A stretch of DNA of 64,000 nucleotides from Aquabacter spiritensis (GCF_004346185.1 NZ_SMAI01000010.1:1-64000), one strand, 5' to 3'; positions 45,931 to 56,681 are shown, counted from the stretch's first letter. The notes: a model not told the origin generated them from the sequence alone. Numbers and translations: made by a program.

Positions 45931-46317
45931 ATGAAATATGCTGCTTTTATCGCCGCGCTGCTGATCGCCGCTCCCGCCGCGGCGCAGGAGATTCCGTCGC
46001 TCCTCGGCACCTGGAAGGGCGCGAGCGATGGGCTCGGAAAGCAGGACGGCTGGGTCACCGGCCCCGTGACGCTGGTGGTGACGGAGCAGCGCGGTCGCTC
46101 GTTCAAGGCCCGCATCACTTATGCCTCTCCCAAAGGCGGCGAACAGAACGAGGATCTGGTCGGCACGCTCGCGCCGGACGGCGCCTCGATCTATCTCGCC
46201 GGCGATGACGGCATCCATATCGCGGCGCTGAAGGGCGGCATCCTCGATGCCTGCTATCTGGAGCCCGGCGACAATGACGGCCTCGCCGTCTGCTCCCGGC
46301 TGCAGAAGCAGCCGTGA
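45931..46317 (+). CDS. Secreted protein of unknown function
   Basis: A 128-aa protein with a clear signal peptide (residues 1-18, 'AAFIAALLIAAPAAAQ'). The mature part is predicted to be beta-rich ('LLGTWKGASDGLG', 'GPVTLVVTEQRGRSFKARIT', 'GASIYLAGDDGIHIAALKGG') and has two cysteines near the C-terminus that could pair in the periplasm. I do not recognise the family. The ATG at 45931 has a GAGGAAA site; the open frame upstream overlaps the rlmJ promoter region. Convergent with the RNase T2 gene. Confidence 0.8.
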   Translation: MKYAAFIAALLIAAPAAAQEIPSLLGTWKGASDGLGKQDGWVTGPVTLVVTEQRGRSFKARITYASPKGGEQNEDLVGTLAPDGASIYLAGDDGIHIAALKGGILDACYLEPGDNDGLAVCSRLQKQP

Positions 46318-46359
46318 CGGCCCGCGCCACGCAGGGGCGATGGTTCGAAGGCGCGGGGT

Positions 46360-47040
46360 TCAGCGGGGCGCGGGAACGCTGATTTGACGGCGGGCCGCGC
46401 AGCCGCGCCGGTCGACTTCGGGACAGGCGCGGAAGGCGAGGTCCCGGGTCAGACAGATCCGGACCTCGGACAGCCGGCCCTTGCCGCATTGCACGGCGAT
46501 CATGTCGGCGCCGAGGCCGGGATTGGCGGCCCGGAAGGCGGCTTCGATGCGCTCGGGGCTGAGGGCGAGATCGGCCTGCGGGGCCTCGAGCGGCGGCGGG
46601 ATCGCGATCCGGGCGCGGGCCTGCCGCAGCAGCGCAAAATATTCCACCGGGCCGAGGCCGGTACAGGTGCCGTGCTTGCGCCATTCATGGCGGATCAGGC
46701 CGGGGCTCGGCATCAGATCGAGCGTCCCGTCCGCCACGGCACGCGACACGGGCGGCGGCGGTAGCTGGCAATAGGCGGGATAGCCGGCCTCATATTGCGG
46801 CCAGAGCCCGTGAACGATGAAGCCGTAGGGATGGGCGGCGCGGCATTGCGGGTCGCCGGCCGCAGCCTCCCCGGCACAGAAGGTCGGGCTCCAGGACAGG
46901 CTCAGAACGTAGAAATCGAAGCGGCCCGGAATATCACGGTCGCGGTCACGCGGCGCGACGGTTTGGGCGACCGCCGGCGCGAGGAGGATGAGAAGGCCGG
47001 CGAGAACGCAGAAAAGGCCCGCGCGCGGGCCGCGGATCAC
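46360..47040 (-). CDS. Secreted ribonuclease T2
   Basis: A periplasmic or secreted RNase (226 aa) that cleaves RNA through 2',3'-cyclic phosphates. It has a signal peptide (residues 1-26) and both catalytic segments: 'FIVHGLWPQ' with His77, and 'HEWRKHGTC' with His118, Glu119 and His123. Cysteines are placed for the family disulphides. Translation starts at GTG 47040, which overlaps the stop of the preceding gene (GTGA), so the two are translationally coupled. Confidence 0.92.
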   Translation of the reverse strand: MIRGPRAGLFCVLAGLLILLAPAVAQTVAPRDRDRDIPGRFDFYVLSLSWSPTFCAGEAAAGDPQCRAAHPYGFIVHGLWPQYEAGYPAYCQLPPPPVSRAVADGTLDLMPSPGLIRHEWRKHGTCTGLGPVEYFALLRQARARIAIPPPLEAPQADLALSPERIEAAFRAANPGLGADMIAVQCGKGRLSEVRICLTRDLAFRACPEVDRRGCAARRQISVPAPR

Positions 47041-47504
47041 GGACGGGCCATCTTGCAGTTCGGGGCGTAAGCGAGGCTCTTATCGAGCCCTTCGACGCAC
47101 CATTCGACACCCCAAGTATATCCCTGGAAGCTCGAATCCGCGATGATCGAATAATAGATCGGGTGACGCCGCTGATCCGAAAGGGTGACGGTCGCGCTGC
47201 AATAGCGGCGCGGCTGGAAGCCCTCGCCCCAGGGGCGGAAGGCGATCTCGCGCACGTTGAAGAAGTCCTTGATGTTCAAGGCGGCGTTCCAATACATGCG
47301 CTCGGTTTCGGCAAAGCGCATGGAGATCGTGCCGAGCGCCAGCGGTTCGGTGCAGGCCGGCAGATCGCCGCTATAGCTGTCGTTGGGCAGCCAGAAATTG
47401 TCGAGCAGAATGTTCGCCGCGCGCACCGGGACCACCGCCGCCACAACCGCCATCACGGCCGCGATGCCGGCTCCGGCCCAACGCCTGTGCAACCCGCGCT
47501 CCAT
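47037..47504 (-). CDS. Secreted protein of unknown function coupled to RNase T2
   Basis: A 155-aa exported protein with a signal peptide (about residues 1-30). The mature part is rich in aromatic residues ('NILLDNFWLPNDSYSGDLPA', 'IYYSIIADSSFQGYTWGVEW') and has four cysteines that could form two disulphides. I do not know the family. It overlaps the RNase T2 start codon by 4 bp, which suggests that the two proteins act together, for example as periplasmic partner and nuclease. The ATG at 47504 has a GGGGAGAG site. Confidence 0.8.
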   Translation of the reverse strand: MERGLHRRWAGAGIAAVMAVVAAVVPVRAANILLDNFWLPNDSYSGDLPACTEPLALGTISMRFAETERMYWNAALNIKDFFNVREIAFRPWGEGFQPRRYCSATVTLSDQRRHPIYYSIIADSSFQGYTWGVEWCVEGLDKSLAYAPNCKMARP

Positions 47505-47817
47505 TCCGCTCTCCCCACCAAGACGCCTCAGCTCGAGGCGGGACGATGAGATGCTCACGGCGCGCGGTCAAGCGTAGCGGAGCAACACTTGGCCGCAAAA
47601 CGCGCGAGAAAGTGAGGTCCGGTTGCCGCGCGGCGGCGGCACCCTCGGTTGGTCCAGGAAATTCGGCTGATGCCCCAGGGCATTGAAGGGCGTGCACGCG
47701 CCGTCCTCCCGTCGCCCCGCCGCCGCCATACGGCTGTCGCGAAACACATGCCTGATTGACCGAACACTAGAGACGGTGGCACCTGTGCCGCCAAAGTCCA
47801 GAAACCGAAAGAGCATC
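47505..47817. other. Leader region of the decarboxylase gene
   Basis: A 313-bp region with no gene. It contains several G+C-rich potential stems, among them one just before the start codon, GGTGGCA/TGCCGCC around a 4-base loop near 47775-47791. Ornithine decarboxylase genes of alphaproteobacteria often carry a structured leader (the speF motif); I could not confirm the motif by eye. Confidence 0.35.
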
Positions 47818-49146
47818 ATGTCCAAATCCGGCTTCGTTCCCCATGTCGTGGCGGACAGCGCGGCAATCGGCGCACAGCGTTTCGCCACGGCCAGGGACGT
47901 CGCGCTGCAACTGCGTCCGGACCAGCCGATCTATTGCTTCCGTCCTGGCGTCCTCGCCGCGGACGCCCGCGCTTTCAAGGCGGTGTTCCCCGGCAAGACC
48001 GCCTATGCGGTCAAGACGAATGGCGAGCACGAGGTTCTGAAGACGCTCGCCGATGACGGGATGGCGGTGTTCGACGTCGCGAGCCCGGCCGAGTTCGCGG
48101 CTGCGCGGGCGGTCTCGCCGCGCTCCGAGCTGCTCTACATGCACCCGGTCAAGGCCCAGTCGGACATCCGCCTCGCCTTCGAGACCTACAAGATCCGCGT
48201 CACGGCAGTCGACCACGAGGACGAGGTGGCGAAGGTGCTGCGCATCGTGCGCGCGCTCGATCTCGATCCAGAAGATTTCACCCTGTTCGTGCGCATCGCC
48301 TCCAAGGGCGAGGCGGCCTACGAATTGTCGAAGAAGTTCGGCGCGGCTCCGGCCCATGCCGCCGAACTGCTGCAGCGCATCGACAATATAGGCTTCAAAT
48401 GCGGCATCGCATTCCATGTCGGCAGCCAGGTCGAGGATCCGACCACGTATGAGCGGTCGATTGCGACCGCTGCCGAGGTCCGCGATGCCGCCCGCGTGCC
48501 GATCGCCGAACTGGACATCGGCGGCGGCTTTCCCGCGCTCTATGGCGCCGATCCGCGCAAGCGCCAAACGGCGATGCCGCCCCTGACCGAGCTGATGCGC
48601 TCGATCCTCGATGCCGTGGCGAAGCACGGGTTCGGCGATACGCCGCTGGTGGCCGAGCCGGGGCGCGTGGTGGTCGCCCGCGCCTATTCCTTGGTGGCGC
48701 GCGTGCTCCTGAAGAAGGGGCAGCGGCTCTACATCAATGACGGGATCTGGTCGTCACTGTCGGACAGCTGGACCGGAAAGCTGCTTTTGCCGGTCAATCA
48801 CATTCCCGATCCCGCGCGCCGGCGCCGGTTCGGCGATCCCAACAAGATGGTGCCGTTCCGCATCTATGGCGCCACCTGCGACAGTGTCGACGTGCTCTCG
48901 CGGCCATTCTATCTGCCCGAAACCGTCGATACCGGGGACTGGATCGAAATCGGCCATATCGGCGCCTATTCGCTGTCCCTGCGCACCCGATTCAACGGCT
49001 TCTATCCCGATACGGTGGTCGAAGTGGACCAGCCGTTCGAGAGCGCCGATCTCGGCGCGAGCCTCCCCGAACCCGAGCGGCCGCAAGATGGCGTCGGGGG
49101 CGATTCGCGCGGCGAGCTTCACGAGCCGCCCGAAGAGGTCCGCTGA
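47818..49146 (+). CDS. Ornithine/lysine decarboxylase, alanine-racemase fold
   Basis: A fold-type III PLP decarboxylase (442 aa) that makes putrescine and/or cadaverine. The PLP lysine is Lys66 in 'AYAVKTNGEHEV'; 'GIAFHVGSQ' (196-204), 'ELDIGGGFP' (231-239) and 'EPGR' (280-283) bind the phosphate; Cys354-Asp355 in 'GATCDSVDVL' is the catalytic Cys-Asp pair that marks ornithine-type enzymes. It is about 60 residues longer than usual, the extra part being an acidic C-terminal tail. The ATG at 47818 starts the conserved sequence, though without a strong ribosome site. Confidence 0.88.
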   Translation: MSKSGFVPHVVADSAAIGAQRFATARDVALQLRPDQPIYCFRPGVLAADARAFKAVFPGKTAYAVKTNGEHEVLKTLADDGMAVFDVASPAEFAAARAVSPRSELLYMHPVKAQSDIRLAFETYKIRVTAVDHEDEVAKVLRIVRALDLDPEDFTLFVRIASKGEAAYELSKKFGAAPAHAAELLQRIDNIGFKCGIAFHVGSQVEDPTTYERSIATAAEVRDAARVPIAELDIGGGFPALYGADPRKRQTAMPPLTELMRSILDAVAKHGFGDTPLVAEPGRVVVARAYSLVARVLLKKGQRLYINDGIWSSLSDSWTGKLLLPVNHIPDPARRRRFGDPNKMVPFRIYGATCDSVDVLSRPFYLPETVDTGDWIEIGHIGAYSLSLRTRFNGFYPDTVVEVDQPFESADLGASLPEPERPQDGVGGDSRGELHEPPEEVR

Positions 49147-49187
49147 TTTACGTGGTGCCGGCCTTCGGTCGACGCACTTTGCCGGGA

Positions 49188-49220
49188 CTGCGTTCGGCTG
49201 GTAATGCCATCCGAACGCAG
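49188..49220. terminator. Hairpin between convergent genes
   Basis: A 10-bp perfect stem CTGCGTTCGG/CCGAACGCAG, continued inside by TGG/CCA around a 5-base loop, lies between the convergent ends of the decarboxylase and msrP genes. There is no U-tract on either strand, so it may protect 3' ends rather than terminate alone. Confidence 0.5.
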
Positions 49221-49234
49221 CATGACCGGCCGGG

Positions 49235-50191
49235 TCACAGGAACAGGCGTTCCTTTTCCATCCCGGCATAAAGGCCGGCGACGTATTCGCCATAGCCGTT
49301 ATAGAGCAGGGTCGGCCGGCGTTCGCCGGTTGCGATGTCCTTTTCGGTCGCCTGGCTCCAGCGCGGGTGGGAGACCTGCGGGTTGACGTTGGCCCAGAAG
49401 CCGTATTCGGACCCCTGCACCACCTCCCAGAAGCCCTTCGGCCGCGTCTCGAGGAACGAGACCTTGACGATGGCTTTGATCGACTTGAATCCGTATTTCC
49501 AGGGCAGGGCGACGCGCAGGGGCGCGCCGAACTGGTTCTGCGCCGGCTTGCCATAGATCCCGGTCACCATGAAGGCGAGGTCGTTGGTGGCCTCGGCCAT
49601 GGTGACGCCTTCGACATAGGGCCAGGGATAGAAGCGTCCGCTCTGGCCGGGGGCGACGCTCCGGTCCAGGAAAGTCTCGAAGCGCAGATATTTGGCGCTG
49701 CCGAGCGGCTTGGCATAGTCCACCAGCGCCTTCATCGGAAAGCCGGTCCACGGCACCGCCATGGACCAGGCCTCGACGCAGCGATGGCGATAAAGCCGCT
49801 CTTCCAGTGTCACCGCCTTCAGGAGATCGTCGATGCCGACCTGCCGCGGGGTTTCGACCAGACCGTCGATCGTGATGACCCACGGCCGCGTCTTGAGCTT
49901 GGCGGCGGCGCGGCCGACGTCGTAATTGCCGCCGAATTCGTAATAATTATTCACCGTCGAGGCCGAGGCCTCCGGGGTGACCGGCCGGTCCAGGACGTAG
50001 CGCGGATTGCGCGGCGCCGGGTAGAGCGCGGCGGAGGGATCGCCCTGCGCCTGCGCCTGTGCCGGGCCGACCAGGCCGGCCGCCGCGCCGATCATGCCGG
50101 CGCCGAGCAATGTGCGGCGCGAGAGATAGACATGCTCGGGGGTCGCTGCGCTCTCGGGAATTTCCCAGCCACGCCGTTTCAAAATATGCAT
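49235..50191 (-). CDS. msrP: Methionine sulfoxide reductase, molybdenum subunit MsrP
   Basis: A periplasmic molybdopterin enzyme (318 aa) that repairs oxidised methionine in envelope proteins. A twin-arginine signal lies at residues 24-50 ('LSRRTLLGAGMIGAAAG'), and the molybdenum-ligating cysteine is Cys138 in 'YRHRCVEAWSMAVPWTGFP'. The ATG at 50191 gives 'MHILKRRGWEIPESAATPE', the usual start. Its heme-binding membrane partner MsrQ normally follows; here the downstream neighbour is a convergent decarboxylase, so MsrQ must be elsewhere or missing. Confidence 0.95.
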   Translation of the reverse strand: MHILKRRGWEIPESAATPEHVYLSRRTLLGAGMIGAAAGLVGPAQAQAQGDPSAALYPAPRNPRYVLDRPVTPEASASTVNNYYEFGGNYDVGRAAAKLKTRPWVITIDGLVETPRQVGIDDLLKAVTLEERLYRHRCVEAWSMAVPWTGFPMKALVDYAKPLGSAKYLRFETFLDRSVAPGQSGRFYPWPYVEGVTMAEATNDLAFMVTGIYGKPAQNQFGAPLRVALPWKYGFKSIKAIVKVSFLETRPKGFWEVVQGSEYGFWANVNPQVSHPRWSQATEKDIATGERRPTLLYNGYGEYVAGLYAGMEKERLFL

Positions 50192-50245
50192 CGCACACCC
50201 TCCGTTGCCCGTGAGCATTGCGAGGCCGGCGGGGCCGGGCAAGTC

Positions 50246-50308
50246 AAACACACGTGTTTCGCGCCCGCCTATCCCCGCGCATGTTCAAACGCGCGTGAGA
50301 CGCGTCTC
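50246..50308. promoter_or_regulatory. Two palindromes upstream of msrP
   Basis: AAACAC-AC-GTGTTT (50246-50259) and the perfect 12-mer GAGACGCGTCTC (50297-50308) lie 55 and 106 bp upstream of the msrP start, in the gap after the last DUF992 gene. They are candidate operators. Confidence 0.35.
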
Positions 50309-50319
50309 CTCCGACCGTT

Positions 50320-50883
50320 TCATCGCGTCGGGGAAGGCGCGGGGGCGAGGGTGAGGCTTGCGGCAGCAAGGGCGATGGCGAGGCCGCTATCGGCGGAGAC
50401 GCTGACAGGCTGCAGCGCGAGGCCGTGCGCGGCGTCCTTCGCCACCAGGACGTTCGCCGCGAGGCCCGGTCCGAGCGCCACGCCGGCGGTGACACCGACA
50501 TAAGTACCCGCCAAGGCACCGAGCCCGAGGTGCGGCGTCGTCGAAAGCACCATCCAGATCATGCTGCCCTGGTCGGACACGCCGAAATCGAGGCCGACGC
50601 GGTCGAAGGTGCCGGAATAATATTGGGTGCCCATTCTGGCGGACGGCCGGAATTCGCAAGTCAGGCGGCGCGACGAGCCGAAGCCGTAGGAGACGGACGC
50701 CGGGCTGCGGCATTCGAGCAGGCCCGATTCGATCGCCGTTCCGCCGGCGCCGCCCGCTTGCATATCCGGCTGCGCGAGGCCGGGCGTCGGCATGCTCTGC
50801 CCCGCCGCACCGGCGGCGGACGCGCACCAGGCGGCCGCCGTCACGCAGGCCGCTATGCCGGCGCGCCCGGTGCCCGGCCGCAC
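50320..50883 (-). CDS. DUF992 protein, third of three in tandem
   Basis: A 187-aa exported protein of the rhizobial DUF992 family: signal peptide (about residues 1-28), a glycine-rich linker, then the DUF992 domain with 'GLLECRSP', 'SSRRLTCEFRP', 'LAGTYVGVTAGVALGPGLAA' and 'LALQPVSVSADSGLAIA'. It has the longest N-terminal linker of the three and is the most divergent copy. The GTG at 50883 lies one base after the stop of the middle copy, so translation is probably coupled. The function is unknown. Confidence 0.85.
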   Translation of the reverse strand: MRPGTGRAGIAACVTAAAWCASAAGAAGQSMPTPGLAQPDMQAGGAGGTAIESGLLECRSPASVSYGFGSSRRLTCEFRPSARMGTQYYSGTFDRVGLDFGVSDQGSMIWMVLSTTPHLGLGALAGTYVGVTAGVALGPGLAANVLVAKDAAHGLALQPVSVSADSGLAIALAAASLTLAPAPSPTR

Positions 50884-50884
50884 C

Positions 50885-51373
50885 TCAGCGGGCCGGGGTC
50901 AATGTCAGATCCGACACGCCCGCCGCAATGGCGATCCCGGTCGTCCCTTCGAGCGAAAGCGGCTGAAGCGCGATCGTGCTGTTCGAGCCTCCGAGCAGAA
51001 CATTCGCCCCCGCGCCGAGGCCCCAGGCGGCATCCGCGGAAACGCCGACATATTTGCCTGCGAGGTCCACGGGGGTCGGCGCATTGGTCGGGGCGAAGAC
51101 GGCCCAACCGAGCACGCTCGGACCACCGGCGCCGATATCGATGCCGAATCGCGCCACCGATCCCTTGTACAGACCCGCGACCTTGGTCGCGCCCGGCATG
51201 CCGGTCCGCAGCTCGCAGGTCATCTCGCGCACCGAGCCCAGAACGAACCCGACATAAGGCGCAACGTTGCAGCGCAGGACGCCGACCTGCACCTTCGTGG
51301 GGGCCTGGGCAGCCGCGGGCAGAAGCGAGGCGGCGAAGGCCGCGACAGCTGCAAAGGCGGTGGAAAGGCGCAT
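50885..51373 (-). CDS. DUF992 protein, middle of three in tandem
   Basis: A 162-aa exported protein: signal peptide (residues 1-22), then the DUF992 domain with 'VQVGVLRCNVAPYVGFVLGS', 'REMTCELR', 'DLAGKYVGVSADAAWGLGAG' and 'IALQPLSLEGTTGIAIAAGV'. Two conserved cysteines (Cys35 and Cys52 region) could pair in the periplasm. It is close in sequence to the first copy, which points to a tandem duplication. Confidence 0.9.
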   Translation of the reverse strand: MRLSTAFAAVAAFAASLLPAAAQAPTKVQVGVLRCNVAPYVGFVLGSVREMTCELRTGMPGATKVAGLYKGSVARFGIDIGAGGPSVLGWAVFAPTNAPTPVDLAGKYVGVSADAAWGLGAGANVLLGGSNSTIALQPLSLEGTTGIAIAAGVSDLTLTPAR

Positions 51374-51427
51374 GGCAAACCTCGTTCAAAATGTCCGGGT
51401 GGGGCTTTCGACCCCACCCGGAAGCTA

Positions 51428-51910
51428 TCAGCGGAGCGTCAGGTCGGCCACCCCGAGGGCGAGATTGATGCCCGTTTCGCCCTGCACCGAGACCGGCTGC
51501 AGCGCGATCGTGTTGTTCGAGCCGCCGACCAGAGCGTTCGCGCCGACGCCAACCCCGATCGCTGCGCCGGCGGAGACGCCGACATAGGTGCCGCGCAGGT
51601 CGGTCGGGTTGATCGAGCGGGTCGGAGCGAGGACGGTCCACACCATGACGCCGGTGCCGTTCATTCCGATATCGAGACCGAAACGCCGGATCGTGGCGGC
51701 GTAGGAGCCGGCGGCTGTGCGACGGGTGGCGGGCTTCAGGGTGCAGGTGGCTTCACGCACCGAACCGATGATGAAGGCGACGTTCGGCTTCATGTTGCAG
51801 ACCAGGGTGCCAACCTGGACGCGGCTCTGGGCGGCGGCCGGCAGCGCGCCGAGCGTCAGGGCGGAAGCGGCGATCGCGGCGGCAAGGCCGGCTTTGGCAA
51901 ACATCTTCAT
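51428..51910 (-). CDS. DUF992 protein, first of three in tandem
   Basis: A 160-aa exported protein: signal peptide (residues 1-27), then 'VQVGTLVCNMKPNVAFIIGS', 'REATCTLK', 'DLRGTYVGVSAGAAIGVGVG' and 'IALQPVSVQGETGINLALGV'. It is preceded by a strong GGAGGAT ribosome site and is the promoter-proximal copy. It is 54 bp from the middle copy. Family role unknown; abundance of Gly and Val and the signal suggest an envelope protein. Confidence 0.9.
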   Translation of the reverse strand: MKMFAKAGLAAAIAASALTLGALPAAAQSRVQVGTLVCNMKPNVAFIIGSVREATCTLKPATRRTAAGSYAATIRRFGLDIGMNGTGVMVWTVLAPTRSINPTDLRGTYVGVSAGAAIGVGVGANALVGGSNNTIALQPVSVQGETGINLALGVADLTLR

Positions 51911-52037
51911 GGGTATCCTCCAAGGGAGCCCGCGCCTTCAGGCGCCGGACTCAGCCAAGCCTTAGCTCGGCATCGCCGTTCAGCCAACGCCCTGCATGGC
52001 CGCAAGTTCCCTTAAGGAGAAATGCGGATCGCGGCGT

Positions 52038-54105
<2,068 letters not shown>

Positions 54106-54246
54106 GCAGCAAGGCCCCCTGCCGATTGCCGGCAAGAATCTGCGCCGATCGCATCGGACAGATCGGTGCATCGCGCGGTCCCCGTGGGGCATCTTGCGCT
54201 CCGCTTGGGTCAACGCCATCTGCGGGGAGATCGGGAGGACAATGCC

Positions 54247-54873
54247 GTGCTCAAGCTGTATTCGACCCGGTCTTCCGGGAACGCCTACAAGGTGCGGCTG
54301 GCCCTCGCGCATTTGCGCCTGGCCTTCACCGAAATCGAAATCGACATCTTTGCCGGGGAGAACCGAACCCCGGAATTCCTCGCCCTCAATCCCGAGGGGC
54401 GGGTCCCGCTCCTGCAGCTCGAGGACGGCACGATCCTCGCGGAATCCAACGCGATCCTGTTCTATCTCGCGGAGGATACAGGGCTCGTTCCGGCGGGACG
54501 GCGCGGGCGCGCGGAGGTTCTGCGCTGGATGTTCTTCGAGCAGAACAACCACGAGCCCGGCATCGCGCAGGCGCGCTTCTGGTTGCGGGAGGTTCGCGGC
54601 GGCCGCGAACTGCGCACGCACGATGTCGACCGCTGGATGGAAGAAGGCTATGGCGCCCTCGCCATCATGGAGCGGCACCTCGCCGGACGGGCGTTCTTCG
54701 TGGGCGAGAGCCTGACCGTGGCCGATCTCGCCCTCTATCCCCACACGCTGCTCGCGCCGGAGGGCGATTTCGATCTCGCGCCGTTCGACAATGTGCGCGC
54801 CTGGCTGAACCGGGTGGCTGCGCAACCCGGTCACATGCCGATGGATTGGCGGCCGCTGCGGTATGCGGCGTGA
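54247..54873 (+). CDS. Glutathione S-transferase family protein
   Basis: A 208-aa GST. The thioredoxin-like domain begins 'LKLYSTRSSGNAYKVRLAL' with Ser at the catalytic position, 'NPEGRVPLLQLEDGTILAES' holds the cis-Pro and Glu-Ser glutathione contacts, and the helical domain ends 'FDNVRAWLNRVAAQPGH'. The start is GTG 54247, supported by GGGAGG 8 bases upstream; a longer frame from 54166 lacks a ribosome site. The substrate is unknown. It is followed after about 150 bp by a terminator. Confidence 0.88.
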   Translation: MLKLYSTRSSGNAYKVRLALAHLRLAFTEIEIDIFAGENRTPEFLALNPEGRVPLLQLEDGTILAESNAILFYLAEDTGLVPAGRRGRAEVLRWMFFEQNNHEPGIAQARFWLREVRGGRELRTHDVDRWMEEGYGALAIMERHLAGRAFFVGESLTVADLALYPHTLLAPEGDFDLAPFDNVRAWLNRVAAQPGHMPMDWRPLRYAA

Positions 54874-55181
54874 CGAATCCCGCCGCCCGGACCCGGGGCG
54901 GGTTGCGGCCAGGGTCACGCTTGCGTGATCTAAGTCATGAAAGCGCCACGGTTTTTCCTGGGCCAGCCGCCGCTCCGCCACAATCGCATCGCGCTCTCGG
55001 AGCAACCATTGTTCATCAGGCTGGAACCGAATCCCCCTGATTCGGTTTTGAGTGCCAAGCCCTAGGGACGGCGCAGCCAAGGCAATTCCGCCGCGGCGGC
55101 ATCACCGGCCTCTAGCAATGTGAACGAGATCGCTCCAGTCGGAATGCCGGCGTGGCGGTACAAGCGGATCGGGTGCTTTCC
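54874..55181. other. Intergenic region after the GST gene
   Basis: 308 bp without a gene. It holds the terminator at 55025-55049; the rest must contain the promoter of the next gene, of which no clear boxes were found. Confidence 0.35.
55025..55049 (+). terminator. Rho-independent terminator after GST gene
   Basis: A 9-bp perfect stem AACCGAATC/GATTCGGTT with a 5-base loop and a TTTT run on the plus strand. The left arm also forms GGAAC-N16-GGTT, close to an EcfG promoter, but the hairpin explains the sequence better. Confidence 0.65.
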
Positions 55182-55523
55182 ATGTCCGAGTTTCGCGAGT
55201 TCGGAATGTTGCGGGTCGGGGCCTCGGCGGCGGACCCGGAAGCCCTTGCGCGGGCCGTCCGCAAGCACAAGACGGGCGATGCCATGGCCCAGGCGGCGCT
55301 GACGGTGGCTCTGATGATGGCGATCTGCGCCGTCACTTTTGTCCTGTCGGTAGATGGTGCGGCCGCTTTCACCCTTGGCGGGGAGAATTCGTCGGTCGCA
55401 TCGCATCTCCTTTTCGGCGCGTCGCTCGCCGCCACCGGCGCCGTGGCAGTGGGCATTCTCCTGTGGACCAATGTGCGCACGCGGGCAGTTCCCGTGCGGG
55501 TTCGCCGGAGCCGGCGCGACTGA
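55182..55523 (+). CDS. Small two-helix membrane protein
   Basis: A 113-aa protein of unknown family: a charged N-terminus (residues 1-38), two predicted membrane helices (about 42-62, '[20 protein letters not shown]', and 76-96) and a short Arg-rich tail ('[16 protein letters not shown]'), which should face the cytoplasm. Its stop codon overlaps the start of the next gene (TGATG), so it is translationally coupled to the PQQ-type sugar dehydrogenase. The start at 55182 is the best available, without a strong ribosome site. Confidence 0.7.
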   Translation: MSEFREFGMLRVGASAADPEALARAVRKHKTGDAMAQAALTVALMMAICAVTFVLSVDGAAAFTLGGENSSVASHLLFGASLAATGAVAVGILLWTNVRTRAVPVRVRRSRRD

Positions 55524-56659
55524 TGGTGCGGCTGGCTCTCGCCACCGCACTCGCCGCCGTCTGTCTTCACTTTTCGGCCGAGGCGGTTCGTGCCCAAAGC
55601 GCCCCCGTGCGGACGTTCGGCGGGGAGCAGGTGCGCGTGACGCGCGTGGCTGCCGGGCTCGACCATCCCTGGTCGATCGCCTTCCTTCCCGAGGGGCGCC
55701 TCCTCGTCACAGAGCGCGAAGGACACCTGCGCGTCATTTCGCGCAACGGATCGGTTTCTCCGCCGATCGAAGGACTCCCCGCCGTGCGGGCGGTCGGGCA
55801 GGGTGGCTTGCTCGACGTCGCACTCGATCCTGATTTTCCGCGCAATCGTCGGGTCTATGTCAGCTATGCGGAGCCGCGGGCCGATGGCGCCGGCACGGCC
55901 GTCGCGCGCGGTCGCCTGTCGCAGGATGCGACGCGGCTCGACGATGTCGAGGTGATCTTCCGTCAGAGGCCATCTGGAAGCGGCGGCAACCATTTCGGCT
56001 CGCGCCTGGTGTTTGGACGGGATGGCACCTTGTTCGTGACGCTGGGCGACCGATTTTCCATGCGCGACATGGCGCAGGATCTTTCCACCACGATCGGCAA
56101 AGTGGTGCGGATCAATCCGGATGGCTCGGTGCCCGCCGACAATCCGTTTCGCGGCCGAGCGGACGCGCTGCCGGAAATCTGGAGCTACGGGCATCGCAAC
56201 GTGCAGGCGGCCGCGCTCGATCCGCGCACCGGCCGTCTCTGGGCGGTGGAACACGGCGCGCGCGGTGGCGACGAGGCGAACATTCCGGCAGCCGGGAAGA
56301 ATTACGGCTGGCCGGTCATCAGCTATGGCCGCGACTATTCCGGCGCGAAGATCGGCGAGGGGACGGCGAAGCCAGGACTGGAGCAGCCTGTCTTCTATTG
56401 GGATCCCTCGATCGCACCCTCCGGCGCGGCCTTCTATGATGCTGCCCTCATGCCGCGCTGGAAGGGGAGCCTGTTCGTCGGCGCGCTCGCCGGCATGTCC
56501 TTGGTGCGCCTCACGCTCGACGGCGACAGCGTCACGGGGGAGGAGCGGCTGTCGCTCGGCAAGCGCGTGCGCGACGTGCGGCAGGGACCGGACGGCGCAT
56601 TGTGGCTCGCCATCGACGATGCCGACGGCGAGATCCTGCGGATCGCACCCGCGCGATAG
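55523..56659 (+). CDS. PQQ-dependent soluble sugar dehydrogenase
   Basis: A periplasmic six-bladed propeller enzyme (378 aa) of the aldose sugar dehydrogenase (Asd/YliI) family, which oxidises sugars with pyrroloquinoline quinone. A signal peptide (residues 1-25) precedes '[20 protein letters not shown]', '[15 protein letters not shown]', '[20 protein letters not shown]' and '[20 protein letters not shown]', all family marks including the catalytic His region. No PQQ biosynthesis operon lies in the window. It is coupled to the preceding small membrane gene by a TGATG overlap. Confidence 0.9.
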   Translation: MVRLALATALAAVCLHFSAEAVRAQSAPVRTFGGEQVRVTRVAAGLDHPWSIAFLPEGRLLVTEREGHLRVISRNGSVSPPIEGLPAVRAVGQGGLLDVALDPDFPRNRRVYVSYAEPRADGAGTAVARGRLSQDATRLDDVEVIFRQRPSGSGGNHFGSRLVFGRDGTLFVTLGDRFSMRDMAQDLSTTIGKVVRINPDGSVPADNPFRGRADALPEIWSYGHRNVQAAALDPRTGRLWAVEHGARGGDEANIPAAGKNYGWPVISYGRDYSGAKIGEGTAKPGLEQPVFYWDPSIAPSGAAFYDAALMPRWKGSLFVGALAGMSLVRLTLDGDSVTGEERLSLGKRVRDVRQGPDGALWLAIDDADGEILRIAPAR

Positions 56660-56681
56660 GCGCGGTGCTGCAGGGGGCGCG

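Noticed and set aside
55023-55047. EcfG promoter before the small two-helix membrane gene (GGAAC-N16-GGTT)
   Set aside because: The -10 deviates from CGTT and the sequence is better explained as a perfect terminator hairpin with a T run.
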